From Chloroflexota bacterium (GTDB lineage: Bacteria > Chloroflexota > Dehalococcoidia > JACPEP01), in NCBI GenBank assembly GCA_016183425.1, contig JACPEP010000021.1:1-41001 (forward strand): 41,001 bases of DNA. Reading direction: 5' to 3'. The notes beneath the pieces are model-generated. The model saw only the letters and a program-made list of their open reading frames with translations. It searched no databases and was not told the DNA's origin. Position 1 is the stretch's first letter, and every line of letters starts with the position of its first letter. Below are positions 1 through 7,752 of this stretch, in pieces. A program made the translations under genes and the position numbers.

Positions 1-126
1 CGCAGGCTCGTCACCCACAACCGTTATTTCCCGTCGGTCGAGGAACTCAAAATGGCTCTGATTTCTCATTTTACGAAATGGGCGCAACCAAACAACCCTC
101 TCAAAATATTATGCGCAAACATTTAA
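1..126 (+). CDS. C-terminal end of a transposase (IS630-like), enters from the left edge
   Basis: Frame 1 is open from the window edge to a TAA at 124-126 and gives 41 residues, including THNRYFPSVEEL, an H-F-x-x-W-A-Q segment and a final LCANI. This resembles the C-terminus of IS630-type DDE transposases as I remember them (a T-H-N-x-x-F-P-x-x-x-x-L segment near the end). The catalytic core lies outside the window, so activity cannot be judged. No clear terminal inverted repeat follows the stop. Family assignment is from memory of the motif only. Confidence 0.5.
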   Translation, partial: RRLVTHNRYFPSVEELKMALISHFTKWAQPNNPLKILCANI

Positions 127-153
127 GACGTTTCATATAGGTTGAGTCATTAT

Positions 154-222
154 TCTCCCTTCCCTGGTGGGAGGGAGTTAGAGGGAGGGAGAATTCACCC
201 TCACCTAACCCTCAAGGGAGAG
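154..222. repeat. Intergenic palindromic repeat of the CTCCCT/AGGGAG type
   Basis: A purine/pyrimidine-asymmetric stretch with several self-complementary blocks (CTCCCT with GGGAGG, then ACCCTCACCTAACCCTC with AGGGAGAGG). Similar CCCTCTCCC/GGGAGAGGG blocks recur at 20961-21010 and 22400-22450, so this is one of the dispersed intergenic repeats of this genome. No gene is visible between 127 and 358. Confidence 0.5.
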
Positions 223-267
223 GAATTGTTCGATGGATTTGTGAGACTTCACGTTAGGGAGGAGGTG

Positions 268-296
268 TTTCCAAGCCCTTAGTCAGCGACTATAGT
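268..296 (+). promoter_or_regulatory. Possible promoter for the VOC gene array
   Basis: TTTCCA at 268-273 (4 of 6 to the -35 consensus) and TATAGT at 291-296 (5 of 6 to the -10 consensus) are 17 bases apart, about 60 bases upstream of the first VOC start codon. No operator was recognised. Confidence 0.4.
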
Positions 297-358
297 GCCT
301 GTATCGGTGGGTGGTCTTTATGGAATGGCAAGGTTGTTGGTTTTAAGGAAGGAGAGCC

Positions 359-1282
359 ATGGTTGATACTACTGAGTATTCCCATACCACGATCATCGTC
401 GGCGATATGGAGCGGGCCTTAGGCTTTTATCGGGACTGGTTGGGGCTGAAGGTCGTTCGGGAGTACGTCATGTGGCCCGGCTCGCCCCGCGCCTCCATCT
501 ACGAGAAGCTCTTCGGCTCCTCTCCTATTCACTTCCGGTTGGTCGCTCTGGAGACGGACGACGAGCGAAAACGGCGCATGGAGCTTATCCAGTGGTTCTA
601 TCCCCAGCCCAGGCCCTTTGATACCGAATTGAAGCTGGTGGACCCCGGCTTCAAGTGGTTGGGCATCCCCACCCAGCTTCCTCCCAAGAAGGAGACCCGG
701 AAGCTGTATGAAAACGCTCCCCATTATCTTATTGGCAAGTTCATCAGTCCCCCTATGGGTTTGGAGGGCATCCCCCCGCCCTACGAGTGTTGCTTTGTCC
801 ATGACCCCGATGGCAATATGGTGGAGCTGACCAACAACGATCACATGTCCAGCGTAACCGGGGATGTTGAGAAGATGGACAAGTGGTACCGGGAGGTGTT
901 GGGGCTTAAAGCGGGCACGGACCACACGGCGACGCCGGATAGCCTTCGGGGCCGGGAGTACGAGAAGCTGATAGGGGTGCCCATGGGACACTGCCGCTTC
1001 GTCCGTCTCTTTGCCACGGATCAGGTGCAGCAACGCAATGGTGGCGTCGAACTGGGTCAGTACTGGAACCCTAAGACCATTCCGGCCCAGGGCCGGGACC
1101 AGTGGAACATAGGCTTCAAGTGGCCGGGGGTGAAGGTGAAGAACCTGGATGCCGCTTATCGAGAGCTCCAGGGCAAGGGGGTAAAATTCGTCTCCCCGGT
1201 GGTTGAGAGCACAAATCCCAATTGGAAGGCCTGCCTGTGCTTCGATCCGGAGGGGGGTATAGTAGAGCTTCTGGAAGCTTAG
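359..1282 (+). CDS. VOC family protein 1, two-domain
   Basis: A 307-residue protein made of two vicinal-oxygen-chelate domains (about residues 5-158 and 160-307). Each starts with a strand-helix motif ending in F/W-Y-R-x-x-L-G-L-K and ends with D-P-D/E-G-x-x-V-E-L. The expected metal ligands are visible: His9 and Glu156 in the first domain, His162 and Glu303 in the second. The fold covers extradiol dioxygenases, glyoxalase I and fosfomycin-resistance enzymes; the substrate cannot be read from the sequence. ATG at 359 follows GGAAGGAGAG. It is the first of eight co-directional VOC genes, and its closest relatives in the window are the other two-domain members at 1838, 2978 and 3943. Confidence 0.9.
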   Translation: MVDTTEYSHTTIIVGDMERALGFYRDWLGLKVVREYVMWPGSPRASIYEKLFGSSPIHFRLVALETDDERKRRMELIQWFYPQPRPFDTELKLVDPGFKWLGIPTQLPPKKETRKLYENAPHYLIGKFISPPMGLEGIPPPYECCFVHDPDGNMVELTNNDHMSSVTGDVEKMDKWYREVLGLKAGTDHTATPDSLRGREYEKLIGVPMGHCRFVRLFATDQVQQRNGGVELGQYWNPKTIPAQGRDQWNIGFKWPGVKVKNLDAAYRELQGKGVKFVSPVVESTNPNWKACLCFDPEGGIVELLEA

Positions 1283-1361
1283 CAACAAGGCCACATCGTC
1301 GGTTCCTGTTCTGGTATTCTCCGGTGGCGTGGCGAGAAGGCATCGGCGGGAAGGAGGGGAT

Positions 1362-1820
1362 ATGATCGCCCGTTTTGGGCATGTCTCTGTTTGCGTGGAG
1401 AGTATCGAAAGGTGTCTCACCTTCTATCGAGACATCCTGGGGCTTCAGGTGGTAATGGAGCGAGACTCAGAGAAGGTGGAACCGGAGCACCGAGAGCTGT
1501 ACAGGAAGATTCACGCTATGGCTGACCTGAGGTTCAAAAGGGTGGCCCTCCAGGTGCCGGGCCAGCCTAACTTCAGCCTTGAGCTGGCCCAATGGTTTTC
1601 TCCCACCCCCAGGCCCGTTCCCGCTGGCCAGCGGCTTAACGATACCGGGTTTCATGTCGTGGGCCTCCGCACCGACAATATCCAGGAGGTCTACGACAGG
1701 GTGGCCCGGGCGGGGGTGAAGACGGTGTCTGACATCGCCGAAAGCCGCTATCTCAAGTGCTTCAAGTGTTATGACCCCGAGGGCAACGTGGTGGAGTTCA
1801 TCGAGATGAAGGTGTCTTAG
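1362..1820 (+). CDS. VOC family protein 2, single-domain
   Basis: A 152-residue single VOC domain. The reading frame opens upstream at 1329, but ATG at 1362 directly follows GGAAGGAGGGGAT, a strong ribosome-binding site, so the later start is chosen. His7 (F-G-H-V-S-V) and Glu145 (N-V-V-E-F-I-E) are the likely metal ligands. The central G-F-H-V-V-G-L-R segment and the final C-Y-D-P-E-G-N-V-V-E-F motif are typical of glyoxalase/dioxygenase-superfamily proteins. Single-domain members normally dimerise to complete the metal site. It lies 79 bases after VOC 1 and 17 bases before VOC 3, so it is probably in the same transcript. The substrate is unknown. Confidence 0.88.
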   Translation: MIARFGHVSVCVESIERCLTFYRDILGLQVVMERDSEKVEPEHRELYRKIHAMADLRFKRVALQVPGQPNFSLELAQWFSPTPRPVPAGQRLNDTGFHVVGLRTDNIQEVYDRVARAGVKTVSDIAESRYLKCFKCYDPEGNVVEFIEMKVS

Positions 1821-1837
1821 TCAGAGGAGGTGCCGCC

Positions 1838-2758
1838 ATAGAAGTCATAGCCTACAACCAAACCGCGATAGTAGTAAGGAATCTCGAAGCGTCCCTTCCC
1901 TTTTATCGGGACTTTTTAGGGTTGAAGGTGGTGCGGGAGGGGGGCGTTGGGCCAGCCGATGAGCACCGTAAGAACTATGAACAGCTCTTTGGTGCCTCTG
2001 GCCTTCATTACCGAAGCGTGGGTCTGGAGACGGAAAACCCCCGGGAGCCCACCAAACGCCACATCGAGCTCCTCCAGTTCATTTCGCCCCAGGGGCAGCC
2101 TTTCCCCGAGGATTTCAAGCAGCCCGATGTGGGATACAGTTGGGTGGGCATACCTATCAAAGACCTGGACGCCCGGTACGATTCTCAGCCCCACTGGATA
2201 TACCATCGCTTCTGTGCTCCGCCCATGACCCTGGCGGGGTTGCCTCCCACGGCACGAGTGTCTTTTGTGTCCGAGCCCGATGGTAACCTGGTGGAACTAA
2301 CCACCAACGACCATCTTTCCTTTTGTGTGGCGGACGCAGAAAAAGCCCTCACCTTTTATCGGGACCTTTTGGGGTTGAAGGTGGGCACCGACGGTGTTAC
2401 CAATCTAGGGAGCCAGCGGGGGAAGGAGTACGAAGCGATGTTCGGGCTGCCCCGGGTGGCGGTGCGCTTTGTGCGCCTTTTCGCCGAGGGCCAGGTTCAG
2501 TGGCGAAACGGCGGCATTGAGTTCGGCCAGTGGTTTTCTCCTTCAGGAAAGGCCAGGCAGGAGCGAAACCTCTGGGACGTGGGCACCAAATGGCCGGTGC
2601 TGGTGATCAAAGATGCCAACGTTGCCTATAGGGAGCTCTCTGCCCAAGGGGTGCGGTTCATCTCACCGCCAGTGCAGCTCCGTCCTCCGGCCCCGGCCCG
2701 GGTTTGTGTCTGCTACGATCCGGAAGGCAACCCGTTGTTCTTGCGCCAGCCAGAGTAA
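1838..2758 (+). CDS. VOC family protein 3, two-domain, apparent ATA start and altered metal ligands
   Basis: Homology to its neighbours begins at codon 1838, where the paralogues have ATG but this copy has ATA, seven bases after GAGGAGG. No in-frame ATG, GTG or TTG lies between there and the end of VOC 2; the next in-frame start is TTG at 1922, which would remove the first strand and helix. Counting from ATA the protein has 306 residues and two VOC domains. The first-domain His is replaced by Gln8 (Y-N-Q-T-A). The final Glu of the second domain is replaced by Phe (G-N-P-L-F-L where paralogues have P-I-E-L). The rest is intact and uninterrupted. It could be a gene with an AUA start and diverged chemistry, or one beginning to decay. 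Confidence 0.75.
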   Translation: MEVIAYNQTAIVVRNLEASLPFYRDFLGLKVVREGGVGPADEHRKNYEQLFGASGLHYRSVGLETENPREPTKRHIELLQFISPQGQPFPEDFKQPDVGYSWVGIPIKDLDARYDSQPHWIYHRFCAPPMTLAGLPPTARVSFVSEPDGNLVELTTNDHLSFCVADAEKALTFYRDLLGLKVGTDGVTNLGSQRGKEYEAMFGLPRVAVRFVRLFAEGQVQWRNGGIEFGQWFSPSGKARQERNLWDVGTKWPVLVIKDANVAYRELSAQGVRFISPPVQLRPPAPARVCVCYDPEGNPLFLRQPE

Positions 2759-2826
2759 GGAGACTGCTGTGAAAATACCCCTGACCCGCCGTAGGCGGGG
2801 AAGGGTCTCGGCCCACGGGTGTCGAG

Positions 2827-2871
2827 ATTCTGAGCCTCCCCGCCATAGGCGGGGCTCAGAATGACATTTTT
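2827..2871 (+). terminator. Hairpin with T-run inside the VOC array
   Basis: ATTCTGAG at 2827-2834 pairs with CTCAGAAT at 2855-2862, enclosing CCCCGCC/GGCGGGG, and TTTTT follows at 2867-2871. This fits an intrinsic terminator and would split the array into genes 1-3 and 4-8. The core is also a dispersed repeat: a related element with TCATTCTGA, CCGCC/GGCGG and CTCAGAATGAC occurs at about 35838-35930, and another CCCGCC/GGCGGGG copy sits at 2784-2803. Confidence 0.55.
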
Positions 2872-2977
2872 CATTCTAAGGATAGTTGACCGGAGAAGGG
2901 GGTGATGGACAAAGGAAAAACGTGCCGAGTGGCTAAAAATCCCTGTCGTAAAGAAAAATATTTAGAGGAGGCTAGTA

Positions 2978-3913
2978 ATGGCTTTGGGAGTTACGGATAA
3001 TCACCATACCTATGTCAACGTAAGCAACATGGAAAAATCTCTGGAGTTTTACCGGGACTTCCTGGGGTTGAAGCAGCTCTCTGACAAGGTGGTCTCTGGC
3101 GATGGCTACGATGCCCTTTTCGGTGCCCAGGGTGTCAGTATTAGAGTGGTTAGCCTGGAGACAGATGCCGGAGGCACCATCGCCGATAATAGGGACCCTC
3201 AGAGACGAATCGTGAAGCTCTGCTTCTGGCATCGGCCCCAGGGCAAGGCCGTCCCTCAGACGGCTTGCGATGTGGGGCTGCACTGGGTTGGCATCCCCAT
3301 TCGTGACCTGGAAGGCCTCTATAATCGGCAGCCCCGCCCGGTCTATCACCGTTTCCTCTCTACACCTATACACATCAGCCCCGTCCATGCGGTGTGCTTC
3401 GTCTGGGACCCTGACGGGGTGCTCATAGAGCTGACCAACAATAACCACCTCTCCCTCAACGTCAGCAGCCACGACCGGGCCCTGTCCTTCTACCGAGACG
3501 TATTGGGGCTGCAAGAGGCCTCTGCCGGCCCGGCTACTGCCCCTCCTTCTGCGGCTATGGCGACCTCGGAGGAGAGGCGAAAGACGGTACGAATGTGGTT
3601 CGGCTTGCCTTTGCCCTTGGTTGAGTGGAAGAATGTCTTTGCCGAGAACCAGTTGGAGTATCGCAACGGCCGCATTGAGTTGGGGGTATGGCAGATCCCT
3701 GAGCCTTTGCCTTTCCCCGCCGACCGAAAGCCCTGGGACGTGGCGGTGACGTGGGCCGGATTCCGGGTTAAGAACCTGGATGCTGCTTATAAAGAGCTGT
3801 CCGGCAAGGGGTACCGGTGTCTTTCGGCGCCGGTGACGGTGGGGGAGCCCTCAAAACGGGCCTTCCTCTGTCAGGACCCCGATGGCAATATCCAGGAGTT
3901 CATACAGGGGTAA
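2978..3913 (+). CDS. VOC family protein 4, two-domain
   Basis: A 311-residue two-domain VOC protein. His10 (N-H-H-T-Y-V), Glu at V-L-I-E-L-T closing domain 1, His in N-N-H-L-S-L-N-V opening domain 2 and Glu at I-Q-E-F-I-Q closing it are all kept, so both metal sites look intact. ATG at 2978 follows AGAGGAGGCTAGTA. It is separated from VOC 3 by 219 bases containing a terminator-like repeat, so it may start a second transcription unit (genes 4-8). Its second domain carries an insertion with the run A-P-P-S-A-A-M-A-T-S between the first helix and second strand, as does VOC 5 in milder form; these two are probably the most recent duplicates. Substrate unknown. Confidence 0.9.
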   Translation: MALGVTDNHHTYVNVSNMEKSLEFYRDFLGLKQLSDKVVSGDGYDALFGAQGVSIRVVSLETDAGGTIADNRDPQRRIVKLCFWHRPQGKAVPQTACDVGLHWVGIPIRDLEGLYNRQPRPVYHRFLSTPIHISPVHAVCFVWDPDGVLIELTNNNHLSLNVSSHDRALSFYRDVLGLQEASAGPATAPPSAAMATSEERRKTVRMWFGLPLPLVEWKNVFAENQLEYRNGRIELGVWQIPEPLPFPADRKPWDVAVTWAGFRVKNLDAAYKELSGKGYRCLSAPVTVGEPSKRAFLCQDPDGNIQEFIQG

Positions 3914-3942
3914 GGATCGGGAGTTAGATAAGGAGGTGCGCC

Positions 3943-4839
3943 ATGGTTTCGGTGCTGGCCTATGACCATGCCACCATCGTGGTGGGAGAAATGGAAAGGT
4001 CCCTGGCTTTTTATCGGGACTTTCTGGGTTTGGCAACGGTTTTGGATGAGGTACTCAGCGGCTCAGACATGGATAAGCTCTTCGGAGGGCGAGGAGTGCA
4101 GTTACGACGGGTGAAGCTTCAGACAGATCAGCCCCGGGAGCCCAACAAGAGATTTGTGGAGCTGATTCAGTTCTACGCTCCGGCGGGCAAACCATACCCC
4201 AAGGATGTCTGGGCCTGCGACTTGGGGTTCCCCTGGGTGGGCATCCCTTTGAAGGATGTGGAAGCTCTCTACGATAATCAGCCGCCATCCTTCTACCATC
4301 GCTTCACCTCGCCCCCGGTGAAGCTGGGGGGAGGGCGAGCGGTCTCTTTCTGCGCCGACCCGGACGGGATGCTGGTGGAGTTGACCAGCAACGACCATCT
4401 GTCCCGAAACGTGAGCGACATAAACAAGGCCCTGGCCTTCTACCGCGATCTGCTGGGTCTCAGGGAGCCCCCCGATGCGGGGGCCTTCGCGCCTACTACA
4501 GAGATGGACGAGGTTCAGCGATGCCGCATGTGGTTCAGCCTTCCCAAGCCGGATGTAAAGTGGACCAATGTGTGGTCGGAGAGCCAACTGGCGGCCCGCA
4601 ACGGACGGCTGGAGCTGGGAATCTGGACCTTCCCCAAGGGAAAGACCTTTCCTGTTCAGAACCTGTGGGACGTGGGGACCCGGTGGGCCGGCCTACAGGT
4701 GGCTGACCTGACGGACGCCCATCGGGAGATGACAGCCAAGAGAGTGACCTTCGTCTCGGCCCCGGTTTCCCTGACCACCGCCAAGGTCTGCCTTTGCCGC
4801 GATCCCGATGGCAATCCCATAGAGCTGTTTGAGAAATGA
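3943..4839 (+). CDS. VOC family protein 5, two-domain
   Basis: A 298-residue two-domain VOC protein starting at ATG 3943 after GATAAGGAGGTGCGCC. His9 (Y-D-H-A-T-I-V-V) and Glu in M-L-V-E-L-T form the first site; His in N-D-H-L-S-R-N-V and Glu in N-P-I-E-L-F-E-K form the second. Domain order, linker (S-N-D-H-L-S) and the segment L-W-D-V-G-T-R-W-A-G-L match VOC 1, 3 and 4. It follows VOC 4 by 29 bases. As for the other members, the family includes ring-cleaving dioxygenases, isomerases and lyases, and nothing here fixes the substrate. Confidence 0.9.
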   Translation: MVSVLAYDHATIVVGEMERSLAFYRDFLGLATVLDEVLSGSDMDKLFGGRGVQLRRVKLQTDQPREPNKRFVELIQFYAPAGKPYPKDVWACDLGFPWVGIPLKDVEALYDNQPPSFYHRFTSPPVKLGGGRAVSFCADPDGMLVELTSNDHLSRNVSDINKALAFYRDLLGLREPPDAGAFAPTTEMDEVQRCRMWFSLPKPDVKWTNVWSESQLAARNGRLELGIWTFPKGKTFPVQNLWDVGTRWAGLQVADLTDAHREMTAKRVTFVSAPVSLTTAKVCLCRDPDGNPIELFEK

Positions 4840-4856
4840 CAGGGAGGTGAGAGGAG

Positions 4857-5321
4857 ATGGCCATCCTAATCGGCTTCAACCACGTCTCGGTGGCGGTGAG
4901 CAACCTGGACAAGGCCCTGGCTTTTTATCGGGACCTGCTGGGGATGACTCTCATTCGGGAGGTGCCGCCGGGGCCACCGGCACCTAACCCCGATTTTGAG
5001 AGGGTCTTTAATTGCCCCGGGCTACAGATGAAGAACTGTCTTCTCCGGGCCGGGGGGCCCATGAACCCCATCGCCCTGGAGCTTACCTACTGGGAGAACC
5101 CCAAGTCAGGGCCCATTCCCGACCAGAAGCCCTGGCAACTGGGTTTTCACTCCTTGTGCCTTCGGGTAGATGATGTGGATGCCCTTTACCAGAAGCTGTC
5201 GGCGGCCGGGGTTCCCTTTCTGACCCCGCCGGTGACGAGCACCCCCCCTCGTCCACCGTGGAGGGCCGTCTTCTGCAATGATCCGGATGGCAATGTCGTC
5301 GAGTTGCTCCAGACCTTTTGA
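4857..5321 (+). CDS. VOC family protein 6, single-domain
   Basis: A 154-residue single VOC domain starting at ATG 4857 after GGGAGGTGAGAGG, 17 bases past the VOC 5 stop. His9 (F-N-H-V-S-V-A-V) and the Glu of N-V-V-E-L-L-Q are the likely ligands. F-H-S-L-C-L-R-V-D-D-V opens the second half, and a T-P-P-V-T-S-T-P-P-R-P-P-W loop precedes the last strands. It resembles methylmalonyl-CoA epimerase or glyoxalase-like proteins in size, but shared residues are too few to name an activity. Its closest relative here is VOC 7. Confidence 0.88.
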   Translation: MAILIGFNHVSVAVSNLDKALAFYRDLLGMTLIREVPPGPPAPNPDFERVFNCPGLQMKNCLLRAGGPMNPIALELTYWENPKSGPIPDQKPWQLGFHSLCLRVDDVDALYQKLSAAGVPFLTPPVTSTPPRPPWRAVFCNDPDGNVVELLQTF

Positions 5322-5363
5322 AAGGAACAGCGGATTGTGCCCCAGAAATGAAAGGAGGGCAGG

Positions 5364-5831
5364 ATGTTAACTGGTGTATTCCAGGTATCTCGCGTGGTCA
5401 GCAACCTGGAACGTTCTTTGGCTTTCTACCGGGACCTGCTGGGGATGACGGTGGCCTCCGATGCCATGGCGCCTCCGGGGCCTGCCCAGACCAGCCCCTA
5501 CCTGGACAAATTCTTTAACAAGGATGGGGTGCGGATGAAGTATCTCAGTCTGCGGAGCGGCGCCTTATATGCGCCGTCCTGCCTAGAGCTAACCTGCTGG
5601 GAAGAACCGGCCTCCGCGCCCATGCCTAAGTTTGGTCCTTGGGACGTGGGCTTTCACTGGTTGCAGCTTCGCGTGGATAGCGTGGAGGCTATGCATAAAA
5701 AGTTGTCTGCCGCCGGGGTACGATTCCTGGGGCCGCCGGTGGTTGCCGATCGGTGGAAGGCAGTGATGTGCTTCGACCCCGACGGCTACGGAATCGAGTT
5801 GCTGCAATCGCCCCTGGAGCCTTCCGCGTAG
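5364..5831 (+). CDS. VOC family protein 7, single-domain, N-terminal ligand replaced
   Basis: A 155-residue single VOC domain with ATG at 5364 after GAAAGGAGGGCAGG. It aligns along its whole length with VOC 6 (shared S-N-L-x-x-S/A-L-A-F-Y-R-D-L-L-G-M-T), but the position of the first metal ligand is Gln7 (V-F-Q-V-S-R) instead of His. The C-terminal Glu (Y-G-I-E-L-L-Q) and the central H-W-L-Q-L-R-V His remain. Either the metal site uses Gln, as some VOC enzymes do, or this copy has a non-metal role. It is an intact frame within the 4-8 gene run. Confidence 0.86.
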   Translation: MLTGVFQVSRVVSNLERSLAFYRDLLGMTVASDAMAPPGPAQTSPYLDKFFNKDGVRMKYLSLRSGALYAPSCLELTCWEEPASAPMPKFGPWDVGFHWLQLRVDSVEAMHKKLSAAGVRFLGPPVVADRWKAVMCFDPDGYGIELLQSPLEPSA

Positions 5832-5859
5832 AGGGGAGTAGAGGGAAAAGGAGAAAAAG

Positions 5860-6306
5860 ATGTGGCTTAAAGAAAATCACACCACCATTTCCGTGAGCGA
5901 CATGGAGAAGGCCCTGGCCTTCTACCGGGACCTGGTAGGGATGAAGGTACGTATGGATACCGGCCCTACCCCCCGTCCCAACAATCCCTTCATGGAGAAG
6001 CTCTTCGACATGAAGGGGATTACCTGGCGGGTATGCCAGTTGGACATCGACGATTCCTATGTGCTGGAGCTCATCCAGTGGCACACCCCCACCCCCAAGC
6101 CCTCCCCCGCGGATAGCCAGCCCAAGGACATAGGCGTCCACTGGCACTGTCTCTACCACACCGATGTGGATGGCGTCTACCAGAAGCTGAAGGCAGCCGG
6201 AGTGCGATTCATATCCGAGCCGCAAGAGTTCGTCCCCGGCATTAAGTCTGTTTTTTGCCTGGATCCCGATGGGAACTGGATAGAGATTCACTCCCCAAGG
6301 CACTAA
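5860..6306 (+). CDS. VOC family protein 8, single-domain, last of the array
   Basis: A 148-residue single VOC domain with ATG at 5860 after GAAAAGGAGAAAAAG. His7 (E-N-H-T-T-I-S-V) and Glu in N-W-I-E-I-H are kept; G-V-H-W-H-C-L-Y forms the middle strand. It follows VOC 7 by 28 bases and closes the array; the MFS transporter begins about 120 bases later on the same strand. Placement next to a transporter suggests that the array and the transporter handle a common set of small molecules, but this is only contextual. Confidence 0.87.
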   Translation: MWLKENHTTISVSDMEKALAFYRDLVGMKVRMDTGPTPRPNNPFMEKLFDMKGITWRVCQLDIDDSYVLELIQWHTPTPKPSPADSQPKDIGVHWHCLYHTDVDGVYQKLKAAGVRFISEPQEFVPGIKSVFCLDPDGNWIEIHSPRH

Positions 6307-6428
6307 ACCGCCCCGCGGCATAAATTTTTGGGTTCGGAGCTAAGAAACGGGGGCCGTGACCCCAGGGTTGCGGCTCCCGTTTGGCTACTGCTGATACGAG
6401 AGGGGGGTTGGAGAAGACGAGGCAAAGG

Positions 6429-7667
6429 GTGAGATGGGGACCGCCGGGGTCGGTAGCCTTGCCCTCCTACCGATGGGTCATTGCCGCCGTGTTCTGGTCC
6501 ACGGAGTCGGCCACCTTCATCGTCTCCATGACCTTGGGCATCATGTTGCCCCGGATTACCCAGGATTTGAGCCTGACCCCTCTCCAGGGGGGCTCTTTGG
6601 CCTCGGTGCAGCAGCTGGCCACCGTCCTTCTTGCCCTGGCGTCTGCCACCTGGATTCCCCGCTACAACCCCCGGTTGGTCGGGACGGTAGCGGTGAGCGC
6701 GGCGGCGGCCATGCTTTTTGGGGAAGGCTGGGCTCCTACTTATGTTGTCTTTTTAGTAGTCTGCTTTCTCTATGCCGTGGCGGTGGTCATTAGCCGCACC
6801 GTGTCCGACCTCCTCCGTCTCCAGTGGTTTACCACTGGAGAGATGGCTCTTATCTATGGCATGGGCTCGGCGCTGCGCACCGTAGCCCAGGGGGTGGGCA
6901 TGGCCAGCGTCTCTTTTCTGATGGTGGCCCTGGGGGGCTGGCGCAATACCTTTCACCTCTACGGCCTCCTTTTCGTGGCTATGGCGGTGCCCTGGGTGGC
7001 CCTGGCCCGGGAACGCAAGACGGAGGAATATCAGGCACGGATGGCCGCCCAGGAGGTGGCCCCCATAAGAGTGGCCATGGGGTACCGGGAGATATGGCTT
7101 CTGGGGGGCGGCATTGCCGCCCTTTCTCTGGCCTTTAACGCCTTCTATACCTTTTGGCCTACCTTTCTGGTTAATCGCTATCAGTTCCCTCTGGCCACTG
7201 CGGGCCTGATCATGGCTCTCCATCCTTTTGGTTCCGTGGCCGCCTCCTTCGGCGGCGGTATATTGTCGGATCGGTTAGGCTTGCGGCGTCCTTTCCTCCT
7301 TGTTTCGGCCCTGGGGTGTCCCGTGACCTATCTGGCCATGATCATAACGCCATCGGTGCCTCTCCTGGCCTTCTTCGCCTTTATCTCGGGCTTTCTTCTC
7401 TACGTCTCTAATCCTGCCTCCCATGCCATACCCTTCGAGCTGCCCCGGATAAAGCCTAAAGAGGTGGTCATGGCCAACGCTCTCCTCATGACGGTGCTCC
7501 AGACCGGCTCCGTAGTGGGGCCTTTTCTCACTGGATTCATCTACCAAACCTCGGGCTCCCTCTTCGGGGCCCTGGCGGTGGTCAGCCTTTTCCCGTTCCT
7601 TTTGGCCCTGGTCACCCGCTTTCTGCCTGAGACAGGGTGGCGTGCCCGAAGGGGGGAGACAGCGTGA
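6429..7667 (+). CDS. MFS transporter
   Basis: A major facilitator superfamily permease of about 412 residues with twelve predicted hydrophobic segments, in two sixes separated by a charged loop (R-E-R-K-T-E-E-Y-Q around the middle). GTG at 6429 is chosen because GAGG lies six bases upstream; the frame is open further to TTG codons at 6381 and 6408, so the N-terminus may be up to 16 residues longer. The loop after the eighth segment has the G-G-I-L-S-D-R-L-G-L-R-R motif typical of MFS loops. It follows the VOC array on the same strand, so it may import or export a VOC substrate or product. Direction and substrate cannot be deduced. Confidence 0.85.
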   Translation: MRWGPPGSVALPSYRWVIAAVFWSTESATFIVSMTLGIMLPRITQDLSLTPLQGGSLASVQQLATVLLALASATWIPRYNPRLVGTVAVSAAAAMLFGEGWAPTYVVFLVVCFLYAVAVVISRTVSDLLRLQWFTTGEMALIYGMGSALRTVAQGVGMASVSFLMVALGGWRNTFHLYGLLFVAMAVPWVALARERKTEEYQARMAAQEVAPIRVAMGYREIWLLGGGIAALSLAFNAFYTFWPTFLVNRYQFPLATAGLIMALHPFGSVAASFGGGILSDRLGLRRPFLLVSALGCPVTYLAMIITPSVPLLAFFAFISGFLLYVSNPASHAIPFELPRIKPKEVVMANALLMTVLQTGSVVGPFLTGFIYQTSGSLFGALAVVSLFPFLLALVTRFLPETGWRARRGETA

Positions 7668-7752
7668 GGCCGGAGGAAATGGCTGTGCAAACAGGTATTA
7701 CCGGGGTCTAACCCTGGCGGGGAGCGTTTAAGAAAAGGGCGCATCGGCTGAG

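Noticed and set aside
419-1420. Long open minus-strand frame of 333 codons across VOC 1
   Set aside because: It lies opposite a clearly conserved VOC gene and shows no family motif; it is a by-product of GC-rich codon use.
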